Positions 52,060-63,148 of a stretch of DNA of 64,000 nt are shown here, piece after piece. This stretch comes from Psococerastis gibbosa. Its lineage: Eukaryota; Arthropoda; Insecta; Psocodea; Psocidae. The stretch lies in the NCBI GenBank assembly GCA_963971405.1, contig OZ020487.1, positions 26,521,371-26,585,370 of the forward strand, given 5' to 3'. Numbering within the stretch: the first letter of the stretch is position 1; each line of letters opens with the position of its first letter. The translations under genes were made by a program, and so were the position numbers. The notes below the pieces were generated by a model. It did no database searches and was not told the DNA's origin. It worked only from the letters and a program-made list of their open reading frames with translations.

Positions 52060-53366
52060 CTAAAAATGAAAAAAATAAATAAAAAATTACTACTTATGTA
52101 TACATACTAGTACATAGATCATTGATACGACAATGGGTTGGTATACTTATTATTGGTCATACATTTTTTTTTCATCCTGTGCAGCTTGAAAGTAGGACAT
52201 TCTTCTAATTAACGCTAGAAATAGTGTAGGTAAATTGGAAAAAACATTTAGGCTAATCTAAGTTAAAAATGTACATTCGTGAATCCCTCAATTTTTACTT
52301 AAAAATCACTGACTACTCCGGGAAACTCCCTGACCTCTGGAAACCATATCTAGGGTACACTTTGGTCAATAACTTTCTCGTTACAGGCTGTAAGATAAGA
52401 ATTCGGTTATTTAGAAACATTACGTATTTCATGACTGAATGATATTATAAGGATTCAAACCCGCAACCCCGCGCATTAGCTGCACCAACATAATAATTTG
52501 AAGGAGTACAATAGACGTGAGTGCTGGCAGATCTGGTCTTAAGGTATAATTGAACACATGCCAGGGTGATTGCTTTGGTGAATTACATTGCCTTTTAGAT
52601 ACTTTCCCACTTAGGTGACAATAAAATATTAAATACGGGGGGGGGGGGGGGTCAATTTGTCTGCTAGCACGTGTTATCCTACACCAAACCATAGAATAGG
52701 CCTGGTACACACGGACGCTCTTAACCGGATTAAGACGCTGAGAAATTTAACATGGGCACAAATGTGGCGGTGATAGGTTGGTGAAAAGAAAGTTTAAACC
52801 TTTTTGCGGTCGGCTTCACCCCAGCTAGCGAAATCGTGGAGACATCAAGGAGAAATCTTCTGATAGCCCTATGGCTACAATGGAAAAGACATCGTCGTCC
52901 GTGTGTACCGGGCCTTACTTTCAATTCGCAAGTCAAACGGTCTTGGGCACCCCAAACCACATAGCTCCTCCAGCATTTTCAGTTTGACATCTAAATACGC
53001 CAGTGTGGTGGGGCTGTCTATAAAAGTTATTCTGTGACCTAGTGTGTCGTGGGAATACATTTAATTTAACTGAAGGTATCGAAAGGGCAAAGGTTACTGG
53101 TTATTATTCTTCAAAATTTGAATATTGCAATCTGATTTTTATAACTTAAGCAATAATAGTAGACACATAGAAATTTAAAGTTTACCAACCTTGTCTTTTA
53201 CTTTCTTCTTTTTTAAGTTTTTCTTTTCGTCCGATGTAGAGTCGATGTTTTTGAAACTCGGTGGTTCTACAGATGATTTGAAACCAAAAGCAAATACAAG
53301 TAATGCGAACACAATTACAGCGCCAACGGGCAAAAATATAGCTAATTGATTTGTAGACAAGTCCAT
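51253..53366 (-). CDS. Lysine-rich single-pass membrane protein, metadherin/LYRIC-like (two exons)
   Basis: Exon 1 is 53190-53366 and exon 2 is 51253-52059. They join in phase 0 across GTTGGT...TTTTTAG to give 327 residues. A short N-terminus (MDLSTNQLA) is followed by one hydrophobic segment at about residues 9-29 (IFLPVGAVIVFALLVFAFGF). The rest is Lys/Glu/Pro/Thr-rich and probably disordered, with KKKKK clusters, and ends in KKSKKKVRKD. The motif FDEGEWET at residues 138-145, followed by a basic stretch, recalls vertebrate metadherin (MTDH/LYRIC/AEG-1), an ER and nuclear-envelope scaffold that also has one N-terminal membrane segment. The family call is tentative, and a ribosome-receptor-like ER protein is the alternative. 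That it is a real gene is well supported by signals and composition. Its start codon lies about 380 bp from the left end of a DNA transposon. Confidence 0.8.
53190..53366 (-). CDS. Metadherin-like gene exon 1 (membrane anchor)
   Basis: The ATG at 53366-53364 opens 59 codons encoding the membrane segment and a basic stretch (KKNLKKKKVKDK). The donor is AAG|GTTGGT. The ATG was chosen because it immediately precedes the hydrophobic segment and in-frame upstream sequence adds nothing recognisable. Confidence 0.85.
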
Positions 53367-53746
53367 TTTAACTTATAATACTAAATTTTATGGAATAAAT
53401 CACTGCCAAATCTTCAACAGATAAATTTTTACTTATGAATTTTGATGACTTGGCTTTGCCGTGGCACAAGGCACAAGCCACACGTTTACATTTTATGTTT
53501 ACCACGTGGCTAATTCCACTTTTCATTTTCTCATAAAATATAAAAATGAAAAAATGAATCACCTGTAAAGATATGACATTATTATTATTCGCGTGTTTGA
53601 AATATGGGACAAAATGTTTTTTAATTCTATTTTATGGAATGAGCTTAAATTGTGTAGTATAAAATTGAGTTGGTCAGTAAAAAATCAAAGAAGTTATAAT
53701 AATAACTAGAAGTACCATTGGCGCTGCGATCGGGGGTTCAATTGAA

Positions 53747-53757
53747 GGGTATACAGG
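53747..53757 (+). repeat. Left terminal inverted repeat of ISL2EU-like element (candidate)
   Basis: GGGTATACAGG lies 304 bp upstream of the nuclease start codon. The preceding ATTGAA is repeated just outside the right end. Internal sequence beyond these 11 bp does not match the right end. Confidence 0.5.
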
Positions 53758-54060
53758 TGCGGGAGGAATAATCGTTTTAGAGTTGAAATGCTGTAGATTA
53801 GTTGTAAACTAAAGTTTTTGTGAGCCCAGTTATCTCATTTTTAGTGTAAGTTAAGTTTTATTTTAATTTTAAGTTCGTAATTTCCACTCGGAAACATTCG
53901 GACGTCGTGACGTAGACATTCACACGTGTGCTCGCCAGCTTCGGGAAAGTTCGGGTTTAAGTTAGAAACGCATATTTGTTTACATTTTACAGTGGACGAG
54001 TTTAATAAATCTTTGTTTTAATATTTTATTTGGTGGAAAATTTGAAATATAGTTAGAAAA

Positions 54061-54185
54061 ATGGATCGGTATGTGCAAGCAAATTCTACTAATCTGCCAC
54101 ATGTAGACGTCGACATGGTTTTGGCCTATTTAAGTGGCAAATCTGTATATACAGCACCGGAATTGCGAGGCGTCAAAGAAAGCAG
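54061..54185 (+). CDS. YqaJ gene exon 1
   Basis: The ATG at 54061 starts MDRYVQANSTN. The exon ends in phase 2 at AGCAG|GTAAG. About 300 bp of leader separates it from the putative transposon end. Confidence 0.75.
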
Positions 54186-56734
54186 GTAAGAATCGCTAAA
54201 GATAGTAATGCAGCTCTTTGCTTTTTACGCTTAGGTCTAGCTAATAATTTGGTGTCTTCCTTGCCCCTAACAATGTAGGATATTTTTTAAAATGACTTCT
54301 CGTTTTTATACTATTTGTTGTCGGCACTTTTTGTTTGTCAGTGGTTATGTGCAATACATTTGTTTGCGTAGGGTATAGCTGCAATACAGTTCAGTACACA
54401 ATCTGCTATACTATAGCGGATTGTGTACTTCTACTTTGTCCATTACACCAGTAGGTACCCTGCATTGAAAGTATTTACTTTATTAAAAACTAATTCACCT
54501 ACCAACTAAACATTTGTAGTGTCAGTGATATGAGGGCACCAATTTTAGCAGCCTCATAACTTTGTTCGGGGGCTATTGCCTATTTGCATGTACGTTAGCT
54601 TTTTAACATGCATAATAGCCAAACAATTTTTTACAGATCAGGAAGACAGACCTACGGTGATAACGCTGTGGGAAAAGTGGGAGTCCTTCGTTGCAACGAA
54701 GAATGTTGGGTGAAAGGCAGAGTGTGTCCTGAACACCGAGTGACAAGTACACCGTATGAAGTAGTGGTGCATTTGAATGAGCAGGCTGAAGAAATATTGG
54801 ATGCACAGTGCACTGGGTGCCAAGCCGCTCTAGGTAAGATGATATCAATTGACTAGGGATAGAATAGAAAGTCTATATTGCACCGATTTTCAATAAAATA
54901 GCGTAAATAATAAATGTTAACATAATGTACAATGCAGTCAAGAACTTAACAGAATTTATTTGTCATTTATTTACCTACTGTATTATGTCAATGTGAAAGT
55001 TTGAAGAGTATCATCGGCCCATGGCCATTCCTAACGCATTTCCATTGCGTACTACTTAAAGGTGTTTGTGGTGCCACTAAATTGACTTAACTGTGATCGA
55101 TGAACAGACCTATTGGCAAGCATTAGCATAATATGCTACTATCAACAACAACATTTATCTAAACTTTTTTATTTTCATTTTAGGTGGCTGTAAGCATTCG
55201 GTTGCATTTCTTCTGTGGCTGCAGCGGAGGACAGAAGAACCAATTCCTACTTCCACTGTTTGCTACTGGAAGAAGCCTGCGTTGTCTTCTGTTGGAAGAG
55301 GAGGCACGCACGTCACATTAGCTGACTTTGGGAGGGTACCTATACCGTTGCCGGACAACGTGGACTTTCGTGCACAAGTTCTGTCTGGTGGATCATATAA
55401 CAGTAGCATGATCCACAGACAGTTCCTGGAAAGACCGACCGTGGAGCAGCTCAGTCTGCACTATCTGATAAATAATTCAGAAGATTTTGAGAGTTTAGTG
55501 CAGAGGGTTATGACGGCTTCAGTTTGCGAGGAAGCAGAAGTCGCCACAAGAGGCCAGGCTGACAATCCTCTTTGGCATGAGCTAAGGTTAGTTACATCTT
55601 CATATGTTACATGAAAGCATGTAAATGGGTTAAGAAATGTTGCAAGTTAAATAAAAAAAGTTTAGAAATGGAAACATCAATTTGTTAAAATCATTGGGGT
55701 CGCGCCACTGTCATTAATTTACAAACAAACAAAAATGAATGCGCAACCGGGTTTTCACTGAGTTTCTGAGTGCCCAACAAAAACTTACAAGCTTTGGTCC
55801 ATGACTCAAGGCAAATGACAGCTTTCCTGTAATTGGTCGCAAGTAAGTTAACAGTAGACTATTTGAAATGTCATAGTAATGGTGACAGTTGAGGGAAGAA
55901 ATTAAGAACATTGCACTGTGTTCTAAATGGAAACGTCATTATGCGACAGCCAATGTATTGGTGCGTTTCACGACGTTTTGACCATAGTTCATACGACTCA
56001 CAAATTTGGGGATGAATTTGTTACAAGTTGCAGGTTCGCTGGAAGAGTAGCCTTTCGGGGCTAAAGCTCGCCTGAAGTAAAGACGATTTTTCATTTCATA
56101 ATTTAAGTCATGGATATATGCCTGCCATTTATATCCGGATTGCTCTGCAATCCTTTAATTGAGATTTAATTTGTTGCAAATCAGTAAATTTGACAATTTT
56201 TATTATAGGTACGGTAGGATCACCGCCTCGAAAATCCATGAAGCCGCCCACTGTAGAACACCCGACGGATCGCTCGTCAATTCAATAATTGGGGTTCTCA
56301 AAGTCAGGGACACAAAAGCTATGGAAAGGGGCCGCATCTTGGAGGAGCCAGTTATCCGATTGTTGGCAAAGACATTCAATTTGAAGTGGCGTAAGACGGG
56401 ACTGTTCTTTTTGCCATCCCACCCTTGGCTGGCTGCGTCACCAGATGGTGTGAGCGAAGATTATGTGATTGAAGTGAAGTGTCCCACCAAATACAAAAAT
56501 ATCAGTCATTACGTCAATTCTCACTCAGAATTAACAGAGAAGGTGAAAGCCCAAATGCAGCTGCAGATGCTAGTGACCAAACGGCGAAGAGGATTATTTT
56601 GTTGCGCTTCGCCGGATTTCGAAAAGTCACAAAAAGCAATCCTCATAATCGTGGACTATGACGAGCCCTACGTGCGTCAACTTCTGCATCAAGCGCATCA
56701 GTTTTGGGAATCGTTCATTAGGCCCAGATTGTAG
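54061..56734 (+). CDS. SWIM-like zinc segment + YqaJ/lambda-exonuclease-type nuclease of the transposon (4 exons)
   Basis: The exons are 54061-54185, 54637-54833, 55184-55586 and 56209-56734. All phases match, giving 416 residues and no internal stop. The N-terminal half has a cysteine/histidine cluster (CNEECW, then CTGCQAALGGCKH) resembling a SWIM zinc-binding motif. The C-terminal half begins LRYGRITASKIHEA and carries the features of the YqaJ/RecB-like exonuclease fold: GRILEEPVIRLL with a conserved Glu, AASPDGV with the metal-binding Asp, VIEVKCP (E-x-K), and a following AQMQLQ. The family degrades DNA ends in phage recombination. In ISL2EU-type transposons a homologue travels with the transposase, presumably helping process transposition intermediates, but that role is inference. 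It is transcribed toward the transposase gene. Confidence 0.88.
54637..54833 (+). CDS. YqaJ gene exon 2 (SWIM-like cysteines)
   Basis: The acceptor TTTTTTACAG leads into RSGRQTYGDNAVGKVG and, near the end, QCTGCQAALG. It ends in phase 1 at CTAG|GTAAG. Confidence 0.82.
55184..55586 (+). CDS. YqaJ gene exon 3
   Basis: The acceptor CATTTTAG leads into GCKHSVAFLLWLQR, completing the SWIM-like cluster, then YWKKPAL and a linker. It ends LWHELR in phase 2 at AAG|GTTAGT. Confidence 0.85.
56209..56734 (+). CDS. YqaJ gene exon 4 (nuclease core)
   Basis: The acceptor TTATTATAG leads into YGRITASKIHEA, then the SPDGV, EVKCP and QMQLQ motifs. The stop TAG is at 56732-56734. Confidence 0.9.
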
Positions 56735-56987
56735 TTTGCTTCGGAGGGGAATCAGCGATTGTACCTTCGATTGATAATGGTTAAATGCTTTGTGATCCCA
56801 ATAGTTGTTTTGTTTATTTATTTACATTGTTTTGACGTGGTTTTCAAATCCTTATAACTGGGCCGCCATTTTTTTTGTCTACTGCCACCTACACAAATTC
56901 ACTCAGCCAGTGCTCTCTCCCATAAGTCAATCGATCTATTCTAATATATATCGTGCGATCAGCTGGAAACTGTGGAGCACATTATAT

Positions 56988-57105
56988 GGCGGGGTTTCCA
57001 CATGTCAATGGTAAATGTGGTATTGACGTTTTAGCAGACATTAAAGACATACTAAAAATGTCTGCTACCACCATATTTAACATTGACGTATGTGGAAACC
57101 CCGCC
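56988..57105. mobile_element. 118-bp PIF/Harbinger-type MITE nested in the transposon
   Basis: It is nearly a perfect palindrome, GGCGGGGTTTCCACATGTCA to its reverse complement. TAT is duplicated on both sides (56985-56987, 57106-57108). The ends match the larger MITE family at 6823, 22858, 26654 and 38088. Confidence 0.75.
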
Positions 57106-57668
57106 TATGGGATTGTCCACGCTAGGGCCGGGTTTGTGATTGCCATTGGCCAGAGTCTGGGCATGTGCCTTGCTAACCGGTGCTTGCGGAACCAGTTTTA
57201 CAACACCTGTTCAATGAGAACAAAGAAATAAAGTGTCATTAACTGGAGGAAATAATTCTCCACGCTTTGATGCACAATATGCTGCCGTCACTGACACAGA
57301 TCGGCCACAGTTTTGAAACTTCATTTGTAAAAAAAATAATGGTCTCTGGGGGCGTCACGTTGAAGGAGTTTCAAAACTGTGGCCAATTGGTGTGAATCAT
57401 GGTCACATACTACATATCAGAATGAAGAGGAACATTGTTTCTGCTTTATGACGCTTCGTTTATTGTTGCAAGTTAGATATTTCATGAGGAATTGCATATC
57501 AAGCAAAAAATGGAGACCACTTAGTACTAGAAGTAGTTTTTTATTCAGGGGTACAGTATATCACAGTAAATATGCAATAAATGGAAAAAACCATTCTTGT
57601 TATAAGCTACAATATAAACTAATTTTATAGGCAATGTTCCGTAAGAAAATACGGTGAGGCTGCATATA

Positions 57669-58634
57669 CAGGGTGCCCCAGACCATCCGACCACCTACTT
57701 TTTCTCGAAAACAAATGACGTCAGAGGTCTGAATTTTTTTTTATCATTACAAAGTGGGGGTTGATGCATTTCTGGAAATTAGTTTGGAATTTTTTGGGGA
57801 CCTGGAAGGGGGGGTTTGGGGGGTCCGTATGCTGTTCCTCGGAATAATCAAATGTAAAGGTATGTCAAATTGTACATCAGTTGAAGGCTTATAAAGTGTT
57901 CATTCATAATTTGCAAAAATTTTGATTGTATCCCTACAGGTTCAGGTACAGGAGGTCTTTAAAAGTCAAACATTGGGTACCTGTGGGCTATTAGTGTGCT
58001 GAATGCTAAAAGTCTAAATCAAATTTTCTGGTAAAGAAAAAATAGGAGTACTTGATAATCTTACCTTGGTGTACCTGAGTTTTTCAGTTCAGGTACAGTA
58101 AACAGCTAAAGTTTGAGATTAAATTTCTCTAAAATATCATATGGCATGTTGTACCTTAAATGAAAGCTTATTACAAGAAATGTCAAGTTAACTATACAAA
58201 TCGTACCTGAACCTGCGCTTGAACGGGGAGAGGGGCGAAGGGTGGGAATGGGTCACCTAAAGCATGGCAAGTGACACCTCAAATAAAAGCTCATGACTTC
58301 AGCTTGACAATGATACACAAATGTTAGTGCCTGAACCTGCGCCTCAATGGGGAGGGGGGGAGGTTGGGAATAGGTCACCCGAAGCATGGCAAGTGACATC
58401 TCAAATGAAAGCTCATGACTTCAACTTAACAATGACAAACAAAAAATTGTTCTCATTATTTCGAGGAACAGCATACGGACCCCCCAAACCCCCCTTCCAG
58501 GTCCCCAAAAAATTCCAAACTAATTTCCAGAAATGCATCAACCCCCATTTTGTAATGATTTAAAAAAAAATCAGACCTCTGACGTCATTCGTTTTCGAGA
58601 AAAAGTAGGTGGACGGATGGTCTGGGGCACCCTG
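57669..58634. mobile_element. 966-bp Tc1/mariner-type foldback element nested in the transposon
   Basis: Inverted repeats of about 180 bp begin CAGGGTGCCCCAGACCAT and include GACGTCAGAGGTCTGA and GGACCTGGAAGGGGGG. TA flanks both ends (57667-57668, 58635-58636). Inside, a roughly 115-bp unit containing AAGCATGGCAAGTGACA is repeated twice (about 58205-58440). No transposase gene is present. Confidence 0.7.
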
Positions 58635-58668
58635 TATAACAATACTTCTATAGGTAGTGTCATAGTTT

Positions 58669-59110
58669 TCAGGTGTCCCTAAGGAATTGAAGACGTAGGC
58701 TACAGTTAGAGGGCCCACCGAGCAGGTCTGAATTGGTGCGCAGGCGCTCTCGTGTCTGATTGACTCGGTAGTGTTTTAATCCTTCTTCCGTTCTATTAAA
58801 GTTTTGCGGATGTTTATAGATTTCTATGGCTTTCCTATGTAGTCGGGGGTAGGTTAAAAGTAAATAAAACAACAAAACAGAGAATGACGCCAACTAGCCA
58901 AGCAGACACGAGAGCGCTTGCGCGCCGATCCATACCTGCACCAGTCTGTCAGTCAGTTCCTACGGTACCCCCACGATACAATCTTAGAAGTGTAGTACAT
59001 AGTGCCACTGTTGTTGTTGACGAAACGTTTGGAAGCATACTTTCAAATCGACCACGGCCTATTAGCCCGGATTCTCCTGCACAGCAACAGCCAACCGCCA
59101 TAATTCAAAA
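58669..59110. mobile_element. Penelope-like retroelement remnant (candidate)
   Basis: On the minus strand, 58893-58669 reads RKAIEIYKHPQNFNR, which recalls the C-terminal GIY-YIG region of Penelope-like elements. On the plus strand, 58970-59100 carries RYNLRS and VVDETFGSILS. That segment is about 75-80% similar by eye to 35110-35220. Two copies of GACACGAGAGCGC in opposite orientation (about 58744 and 58906) suggest a rearranged remnant. The coding is broken. Confidence 0.4.
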
Positions 59111-59300
59111 CAAATTGCACTGGACCCAGGGGCGGATAAATAGCAGCTGAACAAAACACCTTTATATTTTCAGCTTAAAGGCAGATTCATGTACCTATTG
59201 AGATCTACCATCTACCAATGTTCGACTCTCGGAAAATTTCTTCACGACTTTTCATTTCATGACCCCCTGAGCCTAAAACCACCCTCTTTTCAAAATGTTA

Positions 59301-59608
59301 AGCTGGCCATACACGAGGGCTCCAAATGGAATCGCGCAAGCCAAATGGCGCGTCATGTTCCATTTTGCGTTAGCGCCATTTAGAGGGGTCATTCATGACT
59401 ACGCTGAACCAGTAGCTCCAAATCTTTCAAATTGTATAGTGTTACGATATGGAAGAGGTACTTTTACACTGTACAATTTGAAAGATTTAAAGCGACTGGT
59501 TCAGCGTAGTCGTGAATGACCCCTCTAAATGGCGCTAACGCCAAATGGAACAGGACACGCCATTTGGCTTGGCGCGAGTCCGTTTGGAGGCCTTGTCAAT
59601 GGCCAGCT
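59301..59608. mobile_element. 308-bp foldback MITE with TTA target duplication
   Basis: The ends AGCTGGCCAT...ATGGCCAGCT are flanked by TTA on both sides. Inverted arms of roughly 140 bp share AAATGGCGCTAACG-type and GTCATTCATGACTACGCTGA-type stretches, so the single strand would fold almost completely. The 3-bp TTA duplication suggests PIF/Harbinger mobilisation. Confidence 0.7.
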
Positions 59609-60065
59609 TTATACATATATACTGTATATACGTATGTACAGTATGTGTTTATGTATGTATATCGATTTTAGGAAACACTCCAACTTCCGTAAATATTATC
59701 CGATTTTGATGAACTTCAAAAATGTCTTGATCGAGTTCTTTAACCAGCTAAATCCACTATTTAGTTACAAGATAGCGGCCGATTGAAACCTTATATAATT
59801 CATATCTCAGTTAATATTGGTCGCAGAGGAATGAATTAAAATATCACTGAAAGCCTGTATTATTATATACGATAATGGTAATCTACACTTTTTACGGCAA
59901 ATCAACGATTTCATGATGATGTCCAGTCAAAGTAAAAATAATTTAATAAGTAAAAGTTCATAGTCGCCATTTTTTGGAACACAAGAGTGTTTCGTGTGTG
60001 CCGGTTCTTCCGGCCTTAACACAGAATTTAGTAAATCTTGTGATAATCAAATCAAAGTCGTAATG

Positions 60066-61180
60066 TTACTTAATTAATTTTCCCTGTAAATTTACAAGCC
60101 CTAATGCACATTCCACTGCCATATCCAGCATAGGCAAAAATTTTAAATTCACACACGAATGCATAGACAACAACTTCTCCTCGCGAATGCGCTCTATAAC
60201 TCGCTCAACGTGTATACGGAGGGCAGCTATTTGCTTCGTCTCTATGACTTCTTTCTTAGTCATGACTGTACCACTTGTAAGAAAAACACTTGGCGGTCGC
60301 ACAAGCCGACAATTTTTTCTCAAAAGGAATGGTTCAAGTGTTTTGAACCCACGATCAGTCATGACTAAACTGTCCATCGGAAGGTGATGTAGAAAATCAG
60401 ACTCGGTCACTATGTGCGTGTCTTCAGTCCGACCTCCATATCCCTTCGAACACCATGAGACTAGTCCATCGGGAGTAACACCCACTATGTACTTAATTGT
60501 ATTGCATTTTTTATATTGCGACCAAGTGGCTGACTGCAGGATGGGATTGCTTGGCTTTTGGATTTCAATTTCGAATGCGTCCAATATGCACACTACTTCC
60601 CGGTAATTGGCCCTAAATGCAATTGGTAAGTTGGCAAGTATTGTAGGTTTAGGGGGCCAATGTATAAGCGACTTCAGGTTTGAATGGACGTAAGGCAATG
60701 TCTGCTTAAAAACAGTACTGGCGTGCTGTTGGGTAATTCCGAAGTCGTCCCCTATTTCATCGAAGGTCCTGCAGAGTTTTATTCGCTGCAAGACTATCGC
60801 CACATTGCGGCAGGGGGCATCTTTTGTCAGCATTTCAAACACGAAAATGCAGCTCGCAGGAATGCCTAAATATTTCTTTGGCCTAGCCTGAATTATTAAC
60901 TTCATCCTGCGAGCAGACAGCTCCTTCAGCTCGACGACATCGTCAATTGCGAAATCGCTGTCATCACTATCTTCACTGCTTGAATTTAGAAAACTACAGG
61001 CCGAAAATTTGCGGCCGGACCCCCTCTCCAGTTTCTCCGGGGTTTTTGTAGTACCGCGACTGGTAGTTGCAGATTTAATTGGCGAGCAACTGACAGTCGT
61101 GTACTGTGGCGTCACTTGCACAGCTCGGCTAGTTACGGCAGCTGCCTGCATAGTTTGCGTGCACTTGTCATTTGAAAAAA
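60066..61180 (-). CDS. Transposase exon 3, HTH and DDE core
   Basis: The acceptor TTTGTTTCAG precedes 371 codons and a stop at 60068-60066. It holds the acidic stretch SSSEDSDDSDF and the full DDE_4-like catalytic region. Confidence 0.92.
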
Positions 61181-62920
61181 CTGAAACAAAAAAAAACCAT
61201 GTACAGGTATACAGTAAATTTTAAAACACAATATAAGATTCACAGTGGCTCACACATTACACGGAACGTCTACTATACAATATTTTCAGATATAGATTTT
61301 TATTATTTTTAGAGAAACCGTCATGTGTCGCACATTGGTATTTTTACATAAACTACATTAATACTCCGTAATTCCTGTGTTTACATGGGGTCACCATAAA
61401 CCAGGAAAATGTAAAAAATAAACGCAGTTTAAATACACATTATGTCCATGGGCGTCCACAGGAGAGGGCAGGGGAGACCAGCTGCCCCCCGCCTAGAACG
61501 AGAGCAACATGTCGCTGTCTGGCGGAGCTTGGAGTTTTATAAATAAGTATTAGACTGTAAAATCTCGACTGCTATCAAAATTCGTGAACGCTACTAATTC
61601 TGGCGTGCCGCATTTCACATACTTTTTCCCCAGGGGAAGCCTCCTGCGCGCAATTTTATAATATTGATATGATGATGATGATAGTAAAGAGCCTTGATGG
61701 AATTTTAGAGATTTCGGCTCACCCAGTCTGCCTCCCGCAAGAAAAAAAGATGCGGACGGCGATGACTGTGTCGACTGTGTTAAACCTCATGTGTTAGTGG
61801 AGAAATGCCCTACAATTAAATTGCACATATCTCGGGAAGTTTACCGCATGATCATCGACAGCGAAGATGCTGATTGCCAGGCGAAGGCAACATAACAACA
61901 TGATAGAAAACTCTACTTACGATTGCTATCATGGTCTTCAATAATAGGCAAACTATCTTCGCAGCTTTGATTGTCATTACTTGGCCCTGCTTGAGCTTCT
62001 ACTTGCGCATTTACGGCCGAAGCTATAAGTTCTTTCCTTCGCCTCTTCACTAGTAAAAGTCTTGTCGGCTCCAAAAACTTGTTGATGCGCCTGCCCTGGC
62101 ATTCAAATTTAGTTGGCATCGCTGTTTTTTTTATAGTCATTCGCCCGTGCATTAATTTAACATAAGTTAAATTTTCAATGCATTCTTCCAACTGGTACAG
62201 AAAAAAACACGTCAGTAAGTTCAATCTAATATAAAATGAAGTACAACCACTTTACTACTTTAATAATTAATGAGAGCTTGTTGAAAGCGGTCGGTGGGTC
62301 TCTGGTCCATATAAATGCTGTAAATGAACCGAGCACTGATTGGCCAGTAACCGATTAAAAATATAAAGTCCAAATCAACAATGAGCTGCGCAGTTATATA
62401 CTGTAACTGTGTCAGTATCGGCAAAAATCGAAGGAGCTAGGGAGCTACACTATTTAGTGAGCGAAAGAAATCTACGCTTATGCTAAGAGTGACAGAAGAA
62501 AGTGATTGAATCTTGTAAGGCCGCAACATTTAAATTTCATAACCTAGCAATAATCAATAAGTCAATATGAAGTCTCCTCCACAGAATAGCCCTACCATAA
62601 TACGTATATTGTTTATGTAGTCATGCATCATAGACCCCACATCAGTCGGAGAAATTACCTGCCTGCAAATTACGGCTGAATACTAATTTCATTGGAAAAA
62701 AGAGTAGAAATCAACGCAAACCTACCTCGAAATGGTCTTCACAAAAAAACAGAGTTGACTTCGGACTGACAGCCTCATCGCGTCTTGCGGCTTGGATCCA
62801 TGCTCTTCGCCTTTTTCCATCATTAGGCATATGCAAAAACAGTTTTTGTGGCGTACTGAATGTCGTATTTGTACAGTTAGGCACAGCACAGTACTTATAA
62901 TTAGTTTTCGCAGTTGCCAT
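60066..62920 (-). CDS. THAP-domain DDE transposase of the ISL2EU-like element (3 exons)
   Basis: The exons, in transcript order, are 62726-62920, 61921-62191 and 60066-61180. They join in phase 0 and then phase 1 to give 526 residues with no internal stop. Exon 1 is a THAP zinc-binding DNA-binding domain (CAVPNC, PNDGKRRRAWIQAARR, FCEDHF). The last exon carries a helix-turn-helix-like segment (FDEIGDDFGITQQHASTVFK) and a DDE_Tnp_4-type catalytic core: LDAFEIEIQKP (first Asp), LVMTDRGF (second Asp) and HVERVIERIR (Glu). NTIKYIVGVTPDG and SKGYGGRTEDTHI are family hallmarks. THAP fused to a DDE_4 core is typical of ISL2EU-type transposases. It would bind the element ends and cut and join DNA in the nucleus. 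All three catalytic acidic positions are present. Confidence 0.9.
61921..62191 (-). CDS. Transposase exon 2, linker
   Basis: The acceptor TCTGTACCAG leads into LEECIENLTYVKL and a basic patch (LLVKRRRKEL). An acidic tail follows and the exon ends in phase 1 at AATC|GTAAGT. Confidence 0.75.
62726..62920 (-). CDS. Transposase exon 1, THAP domain
   Basis: The ATG at 62920-62918 opens 65 codons. The C2CH pattern is visible: C11, C16, C60 and H63. The donor is GAG|GTAGGT. Confidence 0.85.
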
Positions 62921-63136
62921 GTAAAATTAGGAAAACCAAGTAAAAAGAAACACGATTATATTATGTTTTCCGTTTTTGTTTACTATGGTGGTGGGAACGG
63001 TGACGTTCAAATATGGCCGCCCCTGCCTTAAAAGCAAAATTTATAAATGAATTTTACTCCCAAGTAAGAATAAATTTAAAAGAAATTTATATGTAAAATA
63101 AAATCTAGTTTCATTCTAAATACGGCAAAAAAAATG

Positions 63137-63148
63137 CCTGTATACCCC
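63137..63148 (-). repeat. Right terminal inverted repeat of ISL2EU-like element (candidate)
   Basis: CCTGTATACCCC is the reverse complement of the left end, with one extra C, 217 bp beyond the transposase start codon. It is followed directly by ATTGAA. Confidence 0.5.

Larger units (their letters stand above)
53747..63148. mobile_element. Two-gene DNA transposon, ISL2EU-like (YqaJ nuclease + THAP-DDE transposase)
   Basis: A nuclease gene (+, 54061-56734) and a transposase gene (-, 60066-62920) converge. Outside them lie GGGTATACAGG at 53747-53757 and its reverse complement at 63137-63147 (with one extra C at 63148). Each is flanked by ATTGAA (53741-53746 and 63149-63154). Elements of the ISL2EU group, related to IS5 and PIF/Harbinger, are known to encode a DDE protein, often with a THAP domain, together with a YqaJ-type exonuclease. 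That pairing is what I see here. The span of about 9.4 kb includes several later nested insertions between the genes. The genes are well supported, while the exact ends are inferred from short matches. Confidence 0.78.

Noticed and set aside
54389..54427. Hairpin with arms AGTACACAATC / GATTGTGTACT in the first intron of the YqaJ gene
   Set aside because: A single short inverted repeat in an AT-rich intron, with no sign of duplication or RNA structure beyond the stem.
56209..56734. Horizontally acquired phage exonuclease gene
   Set aside because: It has spliceosomal introns, and a THAP-DDE transposase gene is its partner, so a eukaryotic transposon is the better reading.
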